A stretch of DNA of 64,000 bases from Jaapia argillacea MUCL 33604 (GCA_000697665.1 KL197714.1:529799-593798), one strand, 5' to 3'; shown: positions 1 through 11,104, counted from the first letter of the stretch. Notes: generated by a model not told the origin, from the sequence alone. Program-made: numbers and translations.

Positions 1-26
1 GTACTTGCTGTCTTTGTTTGTCTCTC

Positions 27-1223
27 CTAATTTGCCTCCCAGCTTTCCACTTCATATGGGACGATTATCAAACGGAGTATTCTTCGAGATATTAGACCCT
101 GAAACCCAGCTTTGATGTTCGAACTAAACTCGGAGATATCGAACTCGGCACAGGGGGTATGGCGAAGACAGATGCGAATAGCCACTGATCTTAGGTGACC
201 AAAACCTGAATCCAGGATCGCGTCTATTTCAGACCAATTCATTGGTCCACAGTCAGAGCTCTTTTTAGTCGGCCGCCAATGCCCTTGAATGCCTATCGTC
301 CGTAATTCTTGTGACTGGGAGTGGAGTCGAGAGAGGAGAAGTGGCAAAATGGAGGCAACGGATGGAAAATCAAGGTAGAGGTCGTGGATATTGAAATGGT
401 GGAGGTGAGGCGTGCAGGAAAATAGGTCCACGCACTGAACCGCTTCTGAAGCACAAGAACCACAGGTTAGGAGACCCCCAGCCAAATATTTGAAGTGGAG
501 CTCACCCAAAGTCGCAATCGAATAGTTAGATACCATTTCGATTGTTACATGGCGAAGCGACGTGCCGATATGAGAAAGAAGCTGCTTTGCCGAGACGAAC
601 TCGTGTCGGTGGTAGTCGACGATAATATGGATAGTGGGAACCCTTGCGAAACACCTGCTGGAGAGCAAAGTCTCCAGAGTTCTGGCTCTGTCGAAAACAG
701 TGCTCTGGAAGTTGATTTGTAGCAAAGATATTGGGAGCGTCGGGTAGGATGCATCAACGGTTGATGGACGGATGATGACATCGTCTAAAATGAGGTCCGT
801 CAAAGACGGCCTCGCTTGGATAAGGCAGAGGAAGCCTTTGATGGTATCGAAGGAAGAAGAGACGAGCTCCAGCCTCTTAATGGGCGTCCAGCGCTCCAGG
901 AGCCAATCCTTTGTCTGTGGGGATGTCTCACACCAGGCAACGCTCGACAATCGAAGGGCCTCAAGTCTCTCGAGCTTGGAGTCAAGAATATGCACGTTGT
1001 CAATAATTCCAGCGGTGGTGACAATGGACAGGTAGCGGATGAGGGGGGCGAGAGTTGGTGTCTTATCGAGTAGGGCGTGCAGCTTGCGTAGCTTCCTCGT
1101 GCTGTCTACATGGACCTTGTAGAATAAGTGGATTCGAGTCGAAGGAAGCCAGCCACGGCATACTGTCGCGCACGAAGCGAGGGCCTGTGGATCGTCGTGG
1201 AAGAAGTCTATTATTGTATCCAC
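27..1223 (-). CDS. F-box-like protein, 5' end uncertain
   Basis: About 398 codons are open on the minus strand. The N-terminus resembles the F-box-like domain common in Agaricomycetes: a PQEIVDTIIDFFHDDPQAL stretch, then an alternating Cys/Leu segment with CRGWLP. The rest is leucine-rich and LRR-like in spacing, as usual for the substrate-binding part of such proteins. F-box proteins normally link substrates to SCF ubiquitin ligases through Skp1; the substrate here is unknown. The open frame begins on a GTG codon, which is not a believable start. Residues P-Q-E-I continue in frame upstream, so a short first exon is likely. An ATG at 1362-1364 (minus strand) could supply it through an intron ending near 1249, but that join is a guess. 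The stop is at 27-29, so the gene is complete at its 3' end. Confidence 0.7.
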   Translation of the reverse strand: MDTIIDFFHDDPQALASCATVCRGWLPSTRIHLFYKVHVDSTRKLRKLHALLDKTPTLAPLIRYLSIVTTAGIIDNVHILDSKLERLEALRLSSVAWCETSPQTKDWLLERWTPIKRLELVSSSFDTIKGFLCLIQARPSLTDLILDDVIIRPSTVDASYPTLPISLLQINFQSTVFDRARTLETLLSSRCFARVPTIHIIVDYHRHEFVSAKQLLSHIGTSLRHVTIEMVSNYSIATLGELHFKYLAGGLLTCGSCASEAVQCVDLFSCTPHLHHFNIHDLYLDFPSVASILPLLLSRLHSQSQELRTIGIQGHWRPTKKSSDCGPMNWSEIDAILDSGFGHLRSVAIRICLRHTPCAEFDISEFSSNIKAGFQGLISRRILRLIIVPYEVESWEAN

Positions 1224-1697
1224 GATTTCTTGAGGAACAATGCAAACCGCTGGTCGAGGGCTCGATGTGCTTGTCTAAGACGCAAAGTTCAAGTCGTTAG
1301 GTCCACTAATCCACAGCGAAGGGTACACAAGACCAACCGAATGTTCTGCTCCAGTCACTTCCATCACTTCGCCTCGATGCAGGTTGGCGAACTTCGCGGC
1401 CTTGCAAAGGAATGAGTTGGGGGTGGGGCTGAGGGATGTGGATGGTGATCACGGTCATTCTCGTCACGGTAGGTTCGTTGACTCTGGCTCGGAAGCTCTG
1501 AATCGGAACCGTTCGTCAGGCCTCCGGCATCATGCATTCTGACTGCAGCTACGAACTACCGACAATACCAAAAATACAAAGAGTACACATACGGTGCGAA
1601 CGCAATACACGGATTACCCCTGGTTAACTACTTCTCCTTGAAGATCATTCGACTCCCTCATTCTACCAGCATGAGCTTCCTCCAGAGGCCGCGTCTG

Positions 1698-4600
1698 CTA
1701 GACCCCGCTGCGTCCCACGGCCCTCGCTGCAGTCTTCGTAGACAGGATGGGGAGAGGTTTCTCTGCGACGGCCGAAGGAGGGGGCAAAAACCCGGCCTCC
1801 ACCAGCCAGGACAGATATTGGCCCATAAGACCATCCGAAACGGTTGCGTTACTGGGTTTCCCACAAGACTGCATGAGGGCTTTCATGTTTGCATCATTCA
1901 ACTCTGGCGCTTTGGTGCTTGTGGGCAGATCGTCCAGAACGAAATGCAGAAGAGGGAAGAGGGCGTTATCTTGCACTTCCATGACGTGTTGCTCCAAGCG
2001 ACGTCTCCATACGATGTACTCGCATCGCTCGGTGGCATAACCGTACCGCGTCAGAGAAGACAGAATGTCGTTGAAGGTAGGCAGGGGTTCGGCGGTGATA
2101 TGAAGTACGCTGAGAGGTGACTCGGGCAAAGGCGCCGTGGTGGCCAGCGCGGTACAAAGCGAAACATGGTTGACGGGAACCATGTTGACGGTGTTGTTTA
2201 TGTCAGGGATTAATCCGAGTTGGATACATCCCTTGACCATTCGCCAGATGAAATCATCCGTATTCGTAACTAGAACAACAGGTGAGTGACTCCTTCACAT
2301 GAAAGTAGTCGAAATCATACCAGCAGTCTCTGAATCGCCAACAACATACCCTGGACGTACAATATGGCCTCTCAGGCCCCTCTTCCCAGCTTCGAAGAGG
2401 AGTTTCTCAGAGACCCATTTAGTCTGACCGTAGCCAGTCTTCAGAGTTCCACGGGCACCTTCTAGATCGTCGCTCTCTGGCACACCGCGAGACTCTTGAG
2501 GGCGACTAGATAGTGAATCTGACAACCGAACATAATGTTCGGTGTCAACTGCAGACGTCGAAGACACAAAAACGACGAGCTTTTGCTTTCCGGTTGACGC
2601 TAACTCAATGGCCGTCAAGGTAGCGATCACATTGGCTGATCTCAGCTTCTCGTAGGGGTAAACCCAATGGACCTGCAAGGTGTTCAGCCCCTGAAAGTGA
2701 GAAGAAGAGTACCCGAGGCCTTACCAATGCACCGTTATGCACAACCGCATCAGCTTCAGAGGCCACCCGGTCCCAGGTGTCTTTGGTAAGACCAAATAGG
2801 TCCAAGCCGAGATCCCCCGTGAGCACCTCCAATCGCTCAGAGGTGACCCAATCTTCGTCCCAGACGCCACGATCTGTTGCCGTCTCCCGCAGGCGTTGCA
2901 AAGCTTTGGTAGAGTCGACCGCCCGTACAATACAGGTGACCTTCTTGACTCTATCTCGTTGGGAAAGGAGGTCGCGGAGAACGAAAGCGCCTAAAAAGCC
3001 TGTGGCCCCGGTCAGTACCACCGTTAACGAGGATGTCGCATAGTCGGATGGTAATGGGGCGTAGAATGGCCTCAACTTAGCGGACAAGCTTTCGTAGTCC
3101 TCGCCATAAGCAACGGCAGGTGGAGAGAGACCATCCTGAGGTCGAGCTCCGGGAACGGACAGGAAGCCTGTCGACCGAGGCGTCGCAGCGCCATTTTTGT
3201 ATGTGAAGCCAAGGTCGCCTTCTCGAAGAAAGTCTACTTCGGCAGCGAGTGCACTGATAGTAGGCTTGTCAAATACCAGTCCCAGAGGCGCATTGACAGC
3301 GAATCCCTTCCGTATCTCGAAAATGAGACGGGTAGCAAGGATTGAGTGACCACCCAAGTCAAAGAAGTTTTCATCCAGAGGCAACGGTGATGGAGGACTG
3401 GGCAGAATTCTGGCCCATATCGCTTGCATTGCTTGCTCTGTTGGCGTAGCCTGGCGTGTCGCGGACGTTTCGCGTGGACGTTCGGCTGATCTGGCTTGGG
3501 CAGTGTCAGGGAACGGTAGAGCAGGTTTATCGATCTTTCCATTCGGATTCAACGGCATGCGCTTGAGGGGAACGAACACTGGGTATAAATCAAAACACCG
3601 CAAACAAATGAATAACAGAGGATGAACTCACAAGTGGGTACGCTGTAACTCGGTAGCTTCTTCTTCAGATGTTCTCGGATGTCTTTGATCAATCGTCGGT
3701 ATCGCCTCATGCCTTTGGCAACGCCCTTCTCGTCATCCGAGTCAGGAATATCACTCTCGAAATCATTCAAAGCTGATCCAGTCAAAGGGACGAAGTAGCT
3801 GACAAGAATCTTCTCTTCGTCCTTGTCACGTCGGACTAAGGTAACGTTCTCCCGGACGAGAGGATGTTGGCTGAGATGGGTGTCGATCTCACCCAGCTCG
3901 ATTCTGAATCCACGAATCTTGACTTGATCGTCAGCTCGACCAGTGCATTCAACGATGCCGTCAGGCTTGTAACGACCCAAGTCGCCCGATCGGTACATCC
4001 TGTCTCGGATGCCCTTCCAGTACCTGGCTTCTGGTCCCGCAAAGCCTTCGACTGGGTGCAATATGGTATCTCGTCGAGGAGGCATGGAGGCAGCGAACCA
4101 GTTGGTGACGAATTTCTCCGCGGACGCCTCAACGTCCGAGTAGCCCTCCGCCAAACCACCTGATCTGACATAGATCTCGCCGACTTCACCGACAGCGCAT
4201 AGGAGGTTTCTGTCATTGCGATTTACCACCAATAATTGGACGTCAACCATCCCCTCACCGGCAGGCATAATGTCCTTTTGAGTAGCTAGGAAGGTAGGAT
4301 CCTCCCGCACACTAGGAATGGCGAAGTACGACACAGCACGCTGGGTTTCCGTGGTACCGTACATGTTGATGATGCGAACGTTCTGGGCGAGGGACTGCAT
4401 TCGCAAACAATCGCGCTTCGTCAAAACGTCACCGACGAAGAAAGCGTTTTTGAGAGTCGGAATCTGGCGAGAGGCTTGTGCGGAAAGCAGCTGGCCCATG
4501 GCAGGGGTCAAGTGGGTCACGGTAACTTCGCTATCGGCCATCCACTCGGCCAGCCGGCCAGGCGTGCCAATATCGTCCGCAGTTGGGACATGAAGTTGAG

Positions 4601-6278
4601 CACCGAAGAACAAGGGAGTGAACACTACCAGTAACAATAAGCATTTGAGATCGAAGGGAGTTTGGAAAACACGCACTGTCACGCTGAATCGGATCATGTG
4701 CAATCCCACTGAGCATGGTAAACTTGGAGTCTTCCCCGAGGCCGAAACGCTCGCCCATCCAAGGGAAGAAATGGGTCAAGCTGTAATGTCTTCCCTTGAC
4801 ACCCTTGGGAATACCAGTGCTTCCACTGGTGAATGATAATGTTCCAACACTATCAGGGCCCAACGCGACGTTGGGATCTGTGTCGCCCAGATGCACGTGG
4901 GAGGCCAGGATATCGATATCTTGACCATCGACCTCTCTCCCTCCTCCAAGAACGTCACCGTTGGAAAGCAGTTCCAGGGCAGGGATCTCAATACGGATCT
5001 TGAGCTCCGTAGAAAGGAACTCCCGGACCGACGGGCTAATCTTTCCTGCACCCTTGAGCACGACGAGCCCTCGGGGCTGAGCGACGCGGAGGTAAATGGT
5101 CTGTCGGGACGGTGGATATGCTGGATCTGTTCGTGCATAGTCAAATGGTGAAGACCCTGTCGAAAAAAATGATACGTACCAATGACGGAGAAGGTTGCTC
5201 CGGCCTTCAATACGGCCATGACTGCGACCACTAACTCGACGCTGCGATGCGCATATACCATCACCACTTCTTCTCGTTGGACGCCACCATGCAACAGCTG
5301 GTGAGCAAGAATATTTGAGGCTCTCCAGATCGTCCCGTAATCATACACCCTCCGTTCTTGCTGCGCGTCCAGAGTCAAGGACGAATAACTTTGAACGATA
5401 CATGGTCGATAAGGGAACGCCTTTGCATTCCTCGAAAACACATCCGTGATAGCCCCTTTCCAATCGCACCAATTGAGATCCGCTTTAGGATCTGGCAGTC
5501 TGTCGCGTTGCCCCGGAGTAAGCAAGGGTATAATCCCAACGGGACATAACGGATTTGAAGCGACCTTTCTCAACAGCGTCGAGATCTGATCCACGATGAA
5601 CGAAATCCGCTTCGCAGAAAACAGCAACGAGTTGTACAGGATGCGTAGGGATATGCGGGGAGCGATGGACTCGCGGCTGGACGTTGGCGGACGAGTTATG
5701 AAGACGGTGAGGTCGGACGACAAGCTGGTGGACCGAACAAAGTTCTCCGTTTCGTCGGTTTCGTCGAAAAATCGAACGCGGAATAGGGCTGCGCGGGATC
5801 CTTCAACGGCTGCATCGTCCTTGCCTTTCGCCAGAGCCTTGACGATGGTTTCGTATGGAAGGGCGTCCGCCTCTGCCTCTTCTTCCACCTGCTGCACTCT
5901 CTCCACGATAGCCCAAAACGGATCGGCTGGATCCACCGACAACCGCAAAACCAGAGGGTCGCGAGCAGAAGCGGAAGAAGATCCAATTACAAGGTCATTA
6001 TCGCCGGTACCGCGATGAAGCAAGACGGCGAAAGCTGCCAGAAGAAGATGAAAGGCTGATGGTCTCTTCCTCGCCGCATCTCCTTCCTCTTCCTCCTCGT
6101 TCTCGCTGAACAAAGCCAACCTCAGTAAACCGAGAGAAGTTTGCTGGGAAAGTTCAGCGACATGGGCTGCTTCGATCAATTTTTGAGGACCGGATGGGCG
6201 AGGGTAGTCAGATGGAAGTGAGATGGATGGTAAGTTTTGCAATCGTGCAAGGACACGTTTGAGTCGTTCTTCTGCCAT
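1698..6278 (-). CDS. LYS2: L-2-aminoadipate reductase (alpha-aminoadipate reductase)
   Basis: This multidomain enzyme activates, tethers and reduces alpha-aminoadipate to its semialdehyde in fungal lysine synthesis. Six exons (6278-5180, 5126-4677, 4624-3632, 3578-2725, 2672-2321, 2269-1698) sum to 4320 nt, 1439 aa, close to the usual ~1400 aa. A condensation-like N-terminus (about 1-280) precedes an adenylation domain with SGSTGIPKG near residue 466 and a C-terminal [11 protein letters not shown] motif. The carrier domain has [10 protein letters not shown] near 925, whose Ser takes phosphopantetheine. The reductase domain has TGATGFLG near 1038 and the catalytic YGQTK near 1213. The join between exons 3 and 4 is the least certain, though the frame closes. 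The A-T-R order with no second module marks the primary-metabolism enzyme, not a natural-product synthetase. It needs a phosphopantetheinyl transferase, not seen here. Confidence 0.95.
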
Positions 6279-6442
6279 GGCGGCTGAGCGCTGATCAGCA
6301 AGACCTGTTCAATCTGGTCAAAGACTGAGAGGTGGGGATTTTACGAACGACGATCGACAAGGGATCTATACTACGGTGCCATATTATTGATTCCTATGCA
6401 TGAGAGATTGGAAAAGTAATGATTAAATCCGATACAATCCGA

Positions 6443-6457
6443 TGAGTCGGGTGACTC
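6443..6457. promoter_or_regulatory. Paired Gcn4/Cpc1-like half-sites upstream of LYS2
   Basis: TGAGTC (6443-6448) and TGACTC (6452-6457) lie as an inverted pair about 165-180 bp upstream of the LYS2 ATG. Each matches six of seven bases of the Gcn4/Cpc1 core TGASTCA. General amino-acid control of LYS genes is established in yeasts; function here is inferred. Confidence 0.35.
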
Positions 6458-6543
6458 CAGCGACGCGGTCTCGTGACCAGTTATACGGTCGCGCGGAAGT
6501 CGCGCAGATAAGAGGAAATGAATCGGAAACGAACTCGAAGCTA

Positions 6544-6759
6544 TCACTGGTTTGCTGGTTCCCTACGAACCTGATGAATATGTTCACCAAATCTAGAAGA
6601 GTAGGTCCTGGTATGCCTCTCGAAATCCTCCGCCCGTTTGAATAACCTCCCACAGCACGCATACACCGGGTGCCACCTCACCCTCGTCAAATGATATTGA
6701 AGGTCGGCGAGAGAGTTGAGTCGATTATCGCAATACCCGCATGTTAGGTCACGAACCAT
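6544..6759 (-). CDS. Small C2H2-like zinc-finger ORF (71 aa)
   Basis: The 71-codon ORF starts with a true ATG and holds two finger-like units. The first is C-x2-C followed by LADLQYH and a second His in RWH. The second begins YACCGRLF and ends DFERH. Such spacing is typical of small C2H2-type proteins that are numerous in Agaricomycetes; nucleic-acid binding would be the usual role but is not shown. It starts only 35 bp beyond the stop of the RBR gene on the same strand, in another frame, and sits between that gene and LYS2. A possible splice donor follows the HIHQ residues, so more exons may exist. It could be a real small gene, an alternative 3' exon, or a fragment of a larger zinc-finger gene. 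Confidence 0.4.
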   Translation of the reverse strand: MVRDLTCGYCDNRLNSLADLQYHLTRVRWHPVYACCGRLFKRAEDFERHTRTYSSRFGEHIHQVRREPANQ

Positions 6760-6794
6760 ATTGGTTGTGAACCAATGGCGACCACAAACGACAT

Positions 6795-8895
6795 CTACAT
6801 CACCTCAGATTCAGGCTCAGGAACAGCGTGATCGACGATAAACTTACGTGGATCATCGAGCCAGTGAAACGCGTGTCGGTTGATTTCCTGTTGGACAGCA
6901 TCTTGTATGAACTGACGAGCAATGTCGTGGTAGGGCGGTGGTGGAGCAGGTTGTGCAAGGCGCAGATGTGGAGGAATGTATCCTCCGAGGGGAGGTTGAC
7001 CCCTTTGCCTTTCCTCCCTTCCCCTCTCCTCAACCGCAAGTAACATTTCTTCATCCCATAATTTACAAGGCGGCTGACGGGTGCACTGCTTGGTTTGTTG
7101 GTCCCATGGCGCTACATATAAGTCTCAACATAGCCAACAATCAAGGAGATGGACGATCGACACTCACACCCACACTTGAAACAAAAATGACCACCGCATC
7201 GGCACGTAATGTGGTTGCAACCCTGCGTCAACTCCACGATTACCTTCCGAACGCATGTCAGGAGAGGGACCCAGATGGAGATAGGCTTTGAAATAGCACT
7301 CACAGTACAGCTTGGGCATCGACGCCAATTCTTCGCCTGGAGTGGGGTATGGTAAGTCCAATAGAAACGGGTTTTATGTACGGGTTTACGACCTTTGCCA
7401 AACTAAGAACGAGTTGGTCTTCTGGTGAACGCTCATCAGGAGGGAGGGCCTACGAAATGCGTCAGCTTATCGTTCCGAATCCAAGCCTTTCCGAGTCCCA
7501 AGTTACCTGGTACGTCTCGCAGGTCATCTCTGCTCGCAGGATTTGTGATCAAAAGCCTTCTAGATGGCGAAATGGTAGCATTGAGACTTACTGTCATGCC
7601 AAACCACCCTACAGGGAACGCAAATCAACGTAGTGCAAGATGGACAGACAGCTTGAGGTTCATCCGGATCTTCGTGTACTTGAACGAGGGCAGAGCAACG
7701 TGGGTTAGGACAATAATAACGGGGGATCGAATCCAGGAGCTTTTGGTGGTGCTACAAAGCGAAGAAAAGTTTCCAGACTTGGTCTGGTTTCGGGACAAAG
7801 AAGAGGTAACGACTCACCCATAACAGCATACCCTTGCCTTCGAGGATCCTTACTGCCACATCATCTTGAATTCCGCCAGGCCATTGATTGACCGGGCACT
7901 CGGGGCATCGGATGGGGAAAACGATGGCTTGCGAGCTCCCTGTGCCGTCTCCTTGGGGATCAATCTTGGTACGGATGTAGGACGCCAAACATTCCAAGCA
8001 ATAACCGTGCTTGGCGGGACAAGGTAGGCGAAGGCCAAAAGGTAACTTCCCAGACGAGTTGGCGGAGCGAGCGGCAGCGAGGGGGTTATGAGTAGCTTGG
8101 TAAGGTTCGAGACAAATTCCACATGATGGATGGGTCATGTCAATGTCTTGATCCTCAAACTTTACCTCTGTTGCGAATGTCAATCCATGACCCTGCTCTC
8201 TGAGTTAACACTTACTGGCGTCTGTCGGCTCTGCCTTGACGCGTGTTGTGGGACCCTCTGGCTGAGCGTGATCATGCACCCGACCTTTACCTTTGCCCTT
8301 GTAGTTCGGATCCGCGGCCTACGCCCTGTCAGCTCATCAAACACCAATAGACCGCGAACATGTCATTACCAAAATATGCTCCACCGTCTCTCGGCCTAAG
8401 ACGCTGGAGAGATTTTGATATGGGCATGTACACAAACGCAGGAGTGGTGGAAGAAGCCACTCACACTTCCGCGTCCATCATCTGGGGATCGTCAGTGTCC
8501 ATACCTTCCTCATCGGCACTTTGCAGTCTCCGAGCAAACTCGGCATCGAGAAGGGCTTTCTTCTCAGCAGCAGCTACTCTCATCGCAAATTGCATGTTCG
8601 CGACCACAGAAGCCTCGTCTGAAAGTTGCAAACTCTGCGCGTAAACAGCGTCACCTGTAAGGCGTGCATCTGCAGCCAGCAACTCCAGAGCTACGTCCCC
8701 ATCTGCAGGGGGGGTGTTGGACCTGGTGTTGTATGAACGTTTGGGAATATGGCCTTTACGCATGGCTGAATCTGCGAGTACAAGATCGAGTTGAATTTTC
8801 TCGGCCTCCTTTGTTGCAGCTGCATCGCGTAGGTCTTCTTGAAGAAGTTGTGCAATGAGCAACTCCGTGAGGGCATCATCACCTGGGGAAGACAT
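6795..8895 (-). CDS. RBR-type E3 ubiquitin-protein ligase
   Basis: Nine exons give a 515-aa protein in one frame: 8895-8467, 8318-8216, 8167-7818, 7751-7592, 7529-7507, 7449-7393, 7336-7304, 7243-7168 and 7111-6795. An acidic and helical N-terminus (1-143) is followed by RING1 (CGICLEPY then CLECLASYI), an IBR domain (YYCPNPRCSALVQV, then CPSC and CVPC), and RING2 (RRCPSC, then GCNHITCRCGGHFCFKCG). RBR ligases pass ubiquitin through a RING2 cysteine; the Cys in HITCRC is the candidate. The tail has CTRQPPCKLWDEE and a proline-rich segment. The exon 1 donor (GTGTGA) is weak but is the join that keeps the frame; a better GTGAGT lies two bases on. The exons of 23 and 33 nt are unusually short. 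The substrate is unknown. Confidence 0.88.
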
Positions 8896-9255
8896 CGATA
8901 TCTACAGATGAAAGTTAGATTCATACCACAAAAAATGCTCTGAAGGTTGAATATTACATGGAGTACGACGATGACAGATTGGTCTGGCAAGGGAATGAAA
9001 CGACAAGGTTTCAGGGGCTCAATAATTTGCGATTATGCTGCACGTGTTTGAGCGCGTGATCGCAACGCGTCGCGTCGCTCGATGGGCTTAAACATAACTT
9101 TATACCAACAGTACTAGTGTATTGACACTTGCGAAACTCTCCCTCGATATAAAATCCCTCACTCGCAAACAAAGTTGTAGTGCGAAGATTAAGCAAACGA
9201 TCAAGGAAGCGTGACAGTACAAATACATTGGCTCATTGATGAGAGGCACGGAAAT
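8896..9255. other. Intergenic, no gene seen
   Basis: This stretch lies between the start of the RBR gene and the stop of the first glycine-rich gene. The only ORFs are short, with no codon pattern or motif. It should hold the RBR promoter and the glycine-rich gene 3' UTR. Confidence 0.5.
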
Positions 9256-9620
9256 CTACTGGTATGTCTTGTCCTGGATTGGCACGTCCTTACCTGCAAC
9301 TTCACGTCAGAAAGTTACCAAAAGGAATTCAGGACGCTAACCAGTTGCCTTCTTAAAGGCAGTCCGCAAGCCATCACTGATCTTCTCTGTGGTACTGTGA
9401 CTCTAAGAACACGATGTTCAGTGGACGAAATCCGACTCCGGAAACCCAGGAGACATACTTGTTCATGACCAGCCCTTCTCTCGGCATAGTCAACACCCTT
9501 GTCGAGCGCATCGCCGCCTCCGCCACCGCCCCCAGCACCAGTCGCTCCGCCCATCGCGAGGCCGGGTTGCTGTACACCTTGACTGGCCCCAAAATTGTTC
9601 TGTTGTTGCGTGGAATCCAT
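9256..9620 (-). CDS. Small glycine-rich protein, paralogue A (86 aa)
   Basis: Three exons (9620-9459, 9402-9342, 9293-9256) sum to 261 nt, 86 aa, with phases that agree. The N-terminus is rich in Gln and Gly with a run of seven Gly. It is followed by DALDKGVDYAERRAGHEQ and a conserved-looking tail, EKISDGLRTAFKKATGKDVP, ending QDKTYQ. The gene 0.2 kb upstream (paralogue B) has the same intron positions and the same tail, so the two arose by duplication. There is no signal peptide or membrane segment. The amphipathic ISDGLRTAF helix is the only clear structural element. I do not recognise a named family. A TGACGTCA palindrome and a CATAAAG box lie within 100 bp of the ATG, which suggests regulated, possibly stress-linked expression (inference). 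Confidence 0.75.
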
Positions 9621-9707
9621 TGTATATTGTATGAATGATGAAGGGATTGTTCTGTACCCATTTCCCCAGCTAGGCGCTGCCTTTATGAGAGTTGTCCAAG
9701 ATTACTC

Positions 9708-9715
9708 TGACGTCA
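9708..9715. promoter_or_regulatory. TGACGTCA (CRE/ATF-type) palindrome
   Basis: A perfect eight-base CRE palindrome lies 88 bp upstream of the ATG of glycine-rich paralogue A. A CATAAAG box (minus strand, within 9681-9690) lies between it and the start. CREB/ATF-type bZIP factors bind this sequence in fungi; occupancy here is inferred. Confidence 0.4.
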
Positions 9716-9833
9716 CCACAGTCCGCCAAGAGCTCTCCACGACCGATGACGATGCGGTCCGAGCGGAAGCAAAGTTTGATTCCTCACTCCACACCGGCAA
9801 GCGGGTATGTGCTACAACACCCTACATTGCAAT

Positions 9834-10518
9834 TCACTGGTATGTAATGTCTTGCACGGGAACGTTCTTGCCTGATACGTAGCCATTGTCAATGATACAA
9901 AACGAGGTCGAAATTAGAGAACAAGCAACATACCGGTGACCTTGGCGTAGGCCGTTCGCAGCCCATCGCTAATCTCCGTAGTTCAACGATTCTGATTCTG
10001 ATGAAATCTCATTAACTGGCCAGGTTAACTTCAAATTGCAGCGCACCACATACCTGTCCTTGACCAATCTTATTCTCAACGAAGTTGACAGCCTTGTCAA
10101 GCATACCACCGTTACCGCCGCCACCGGATCCGCCGCCTCCCATGCCACCACCTCCCATGCCACCACCTCCCATGCCACCACCTCCCATGCCACCACCGCC
10201 CATACCCCCAGAACTGCCACCACCCTTATGCCCAAGCAAGCCACCCAAACCACCGCCAGATCCGCCGCCGGTATTCCCGTTGCCGCCACCCATGCCACCA
10301 CCGCCCATACCCCCAGATCTGCCACCACCCATATTCCCAAGCAAGCCACCGATGCCGCCACCGCCGCCGTTATCTCCGTTGCCACCGCCCATGCCACCAC
10401 CGCCCATGCCACCACCACCCATACCCCCAGAACTGCCGTCACCCATTCCCCCAAGGAAGCCGCCACCTTGATTGCCTTGGCCTTGGTTGTCTTGGTTGCC
10501 GCCGAGTAAATTGTTCAT
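9834..10518 (-). CDS. Glycine-rich repeat protein, paralogue B (180 aa)
   Basis: Three exons (10518-10054, 9973-9934, 9871-9834) total 543 nt, 180 aa. The first exon starts MNNLLGGNQDNQGQGNQGGG and then carries about 110 residues of Gly/Met/Ser-Gly repeats: GGGGM units, and SSGGM or RSGGM blocks alternating with GGLLG spacers. It closes with MLDKAVNFVENKIGQGQ. The last two exons encode ISDGLRTAYAKVTGKNVP and a tail ending QDITYQ, matching paralogue A exon for exon. An upstream in-frame ATG exists, but the MNNLL start fits the Gln/Gly-rich opening of paralogue A better. The acceptor before ISDGL (ACGGAG) is not pyrimidine-rich but is the one that keeps the frame. The function is unknown; low complexity suggests disorder, self-association or RNA contact (inference). 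Confidence 0.75.
10120..10460. repeat. Low-complexity Gly-Met codon repeat inside paralogue B
   Basis: On the plus strand the tract reads as repeated CCACCACCTCCCATG or CCACCGCCCATG units, the complement of Gly-Gly-Gly-Gly-Met codons. At least four near-perfect 15-nt units are adjacent near 10150-10200. The pattern points to expansion by slippage or unequal exchange within a coding exon. Confidence 0.85.
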
Positions 10519-11104
10519 TGTAATATAATGGCGAGGATATTCAGAAAGATGAACAGACACTGTCAGAAAGCTGAGCTTTTATCAACTTCCCAAGAGCCTC
10601 GTCATTTGTTCGACCATGACGCTTCAACCTTCGCCACGATCGCTAGGGAGCGCGGCTGGGATAACGCGGATGCCGAATAGGACATATATCCATGAAGACG
10701 GTGTATGAAGGTTTTGGCTTGGAGAGGAGCTGTGAGATTGTGGAGTTGGCAGTACCCATACGCCGTGTCATTGTCGGCAAACCGGCCTGAGACTGCGACA
10801 GACTCGAATATATTTTGGGGTCAACTTGAAGGCAAAGCCCAGCAGCGAACATATGCATATCACTGATTGGTGGAGGGCGATAAGAATGGCGGGTCTATGG
10901 AGAACCATTCCGCAAATACACTGTCATATGAACACAGGATCAAAATATGACGACGACTGCGGTTCCAGGAGAAAGCTTCTTACCCGTATACATAGACAGG
11001 AAATGACCTTAAGCCAAAAAGGACAACTCTCGCTGTTTCTTATTTCAGAGACACGACCAGGGGGAGATTCAAAGCAGCACAAGGTGGAATCTAGAGAGGA
11101 GGTG
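10519..11104. other. Intergenic, no gene seen
   Basis: This is the region upstream of glycine-rich paralogue B and left of the tandem duplication. There are only short ORFs without recognisable motifs. A TGACG half-site lies near 10616. No repeat family or RNA gene is apparent. Confidence 0.5.

Noticed and set aside
1698-6278. A natural-product NRPS or NRPS-like cluster
   Set aside because: The single A-T-R enzyme has the LYS2 length and domain order, and its neighbours are not biosynthetic, so it is lysine metabolism.
10085-10471. A 128-codon proline-rich plus-strand ORF (PPPMPPPP repeats)
   Set aside because: It is the antisense of the Gly-Met repeat exon of glycine-rich paralogue B, whose spliced frame and paralogue show which strand is coding.
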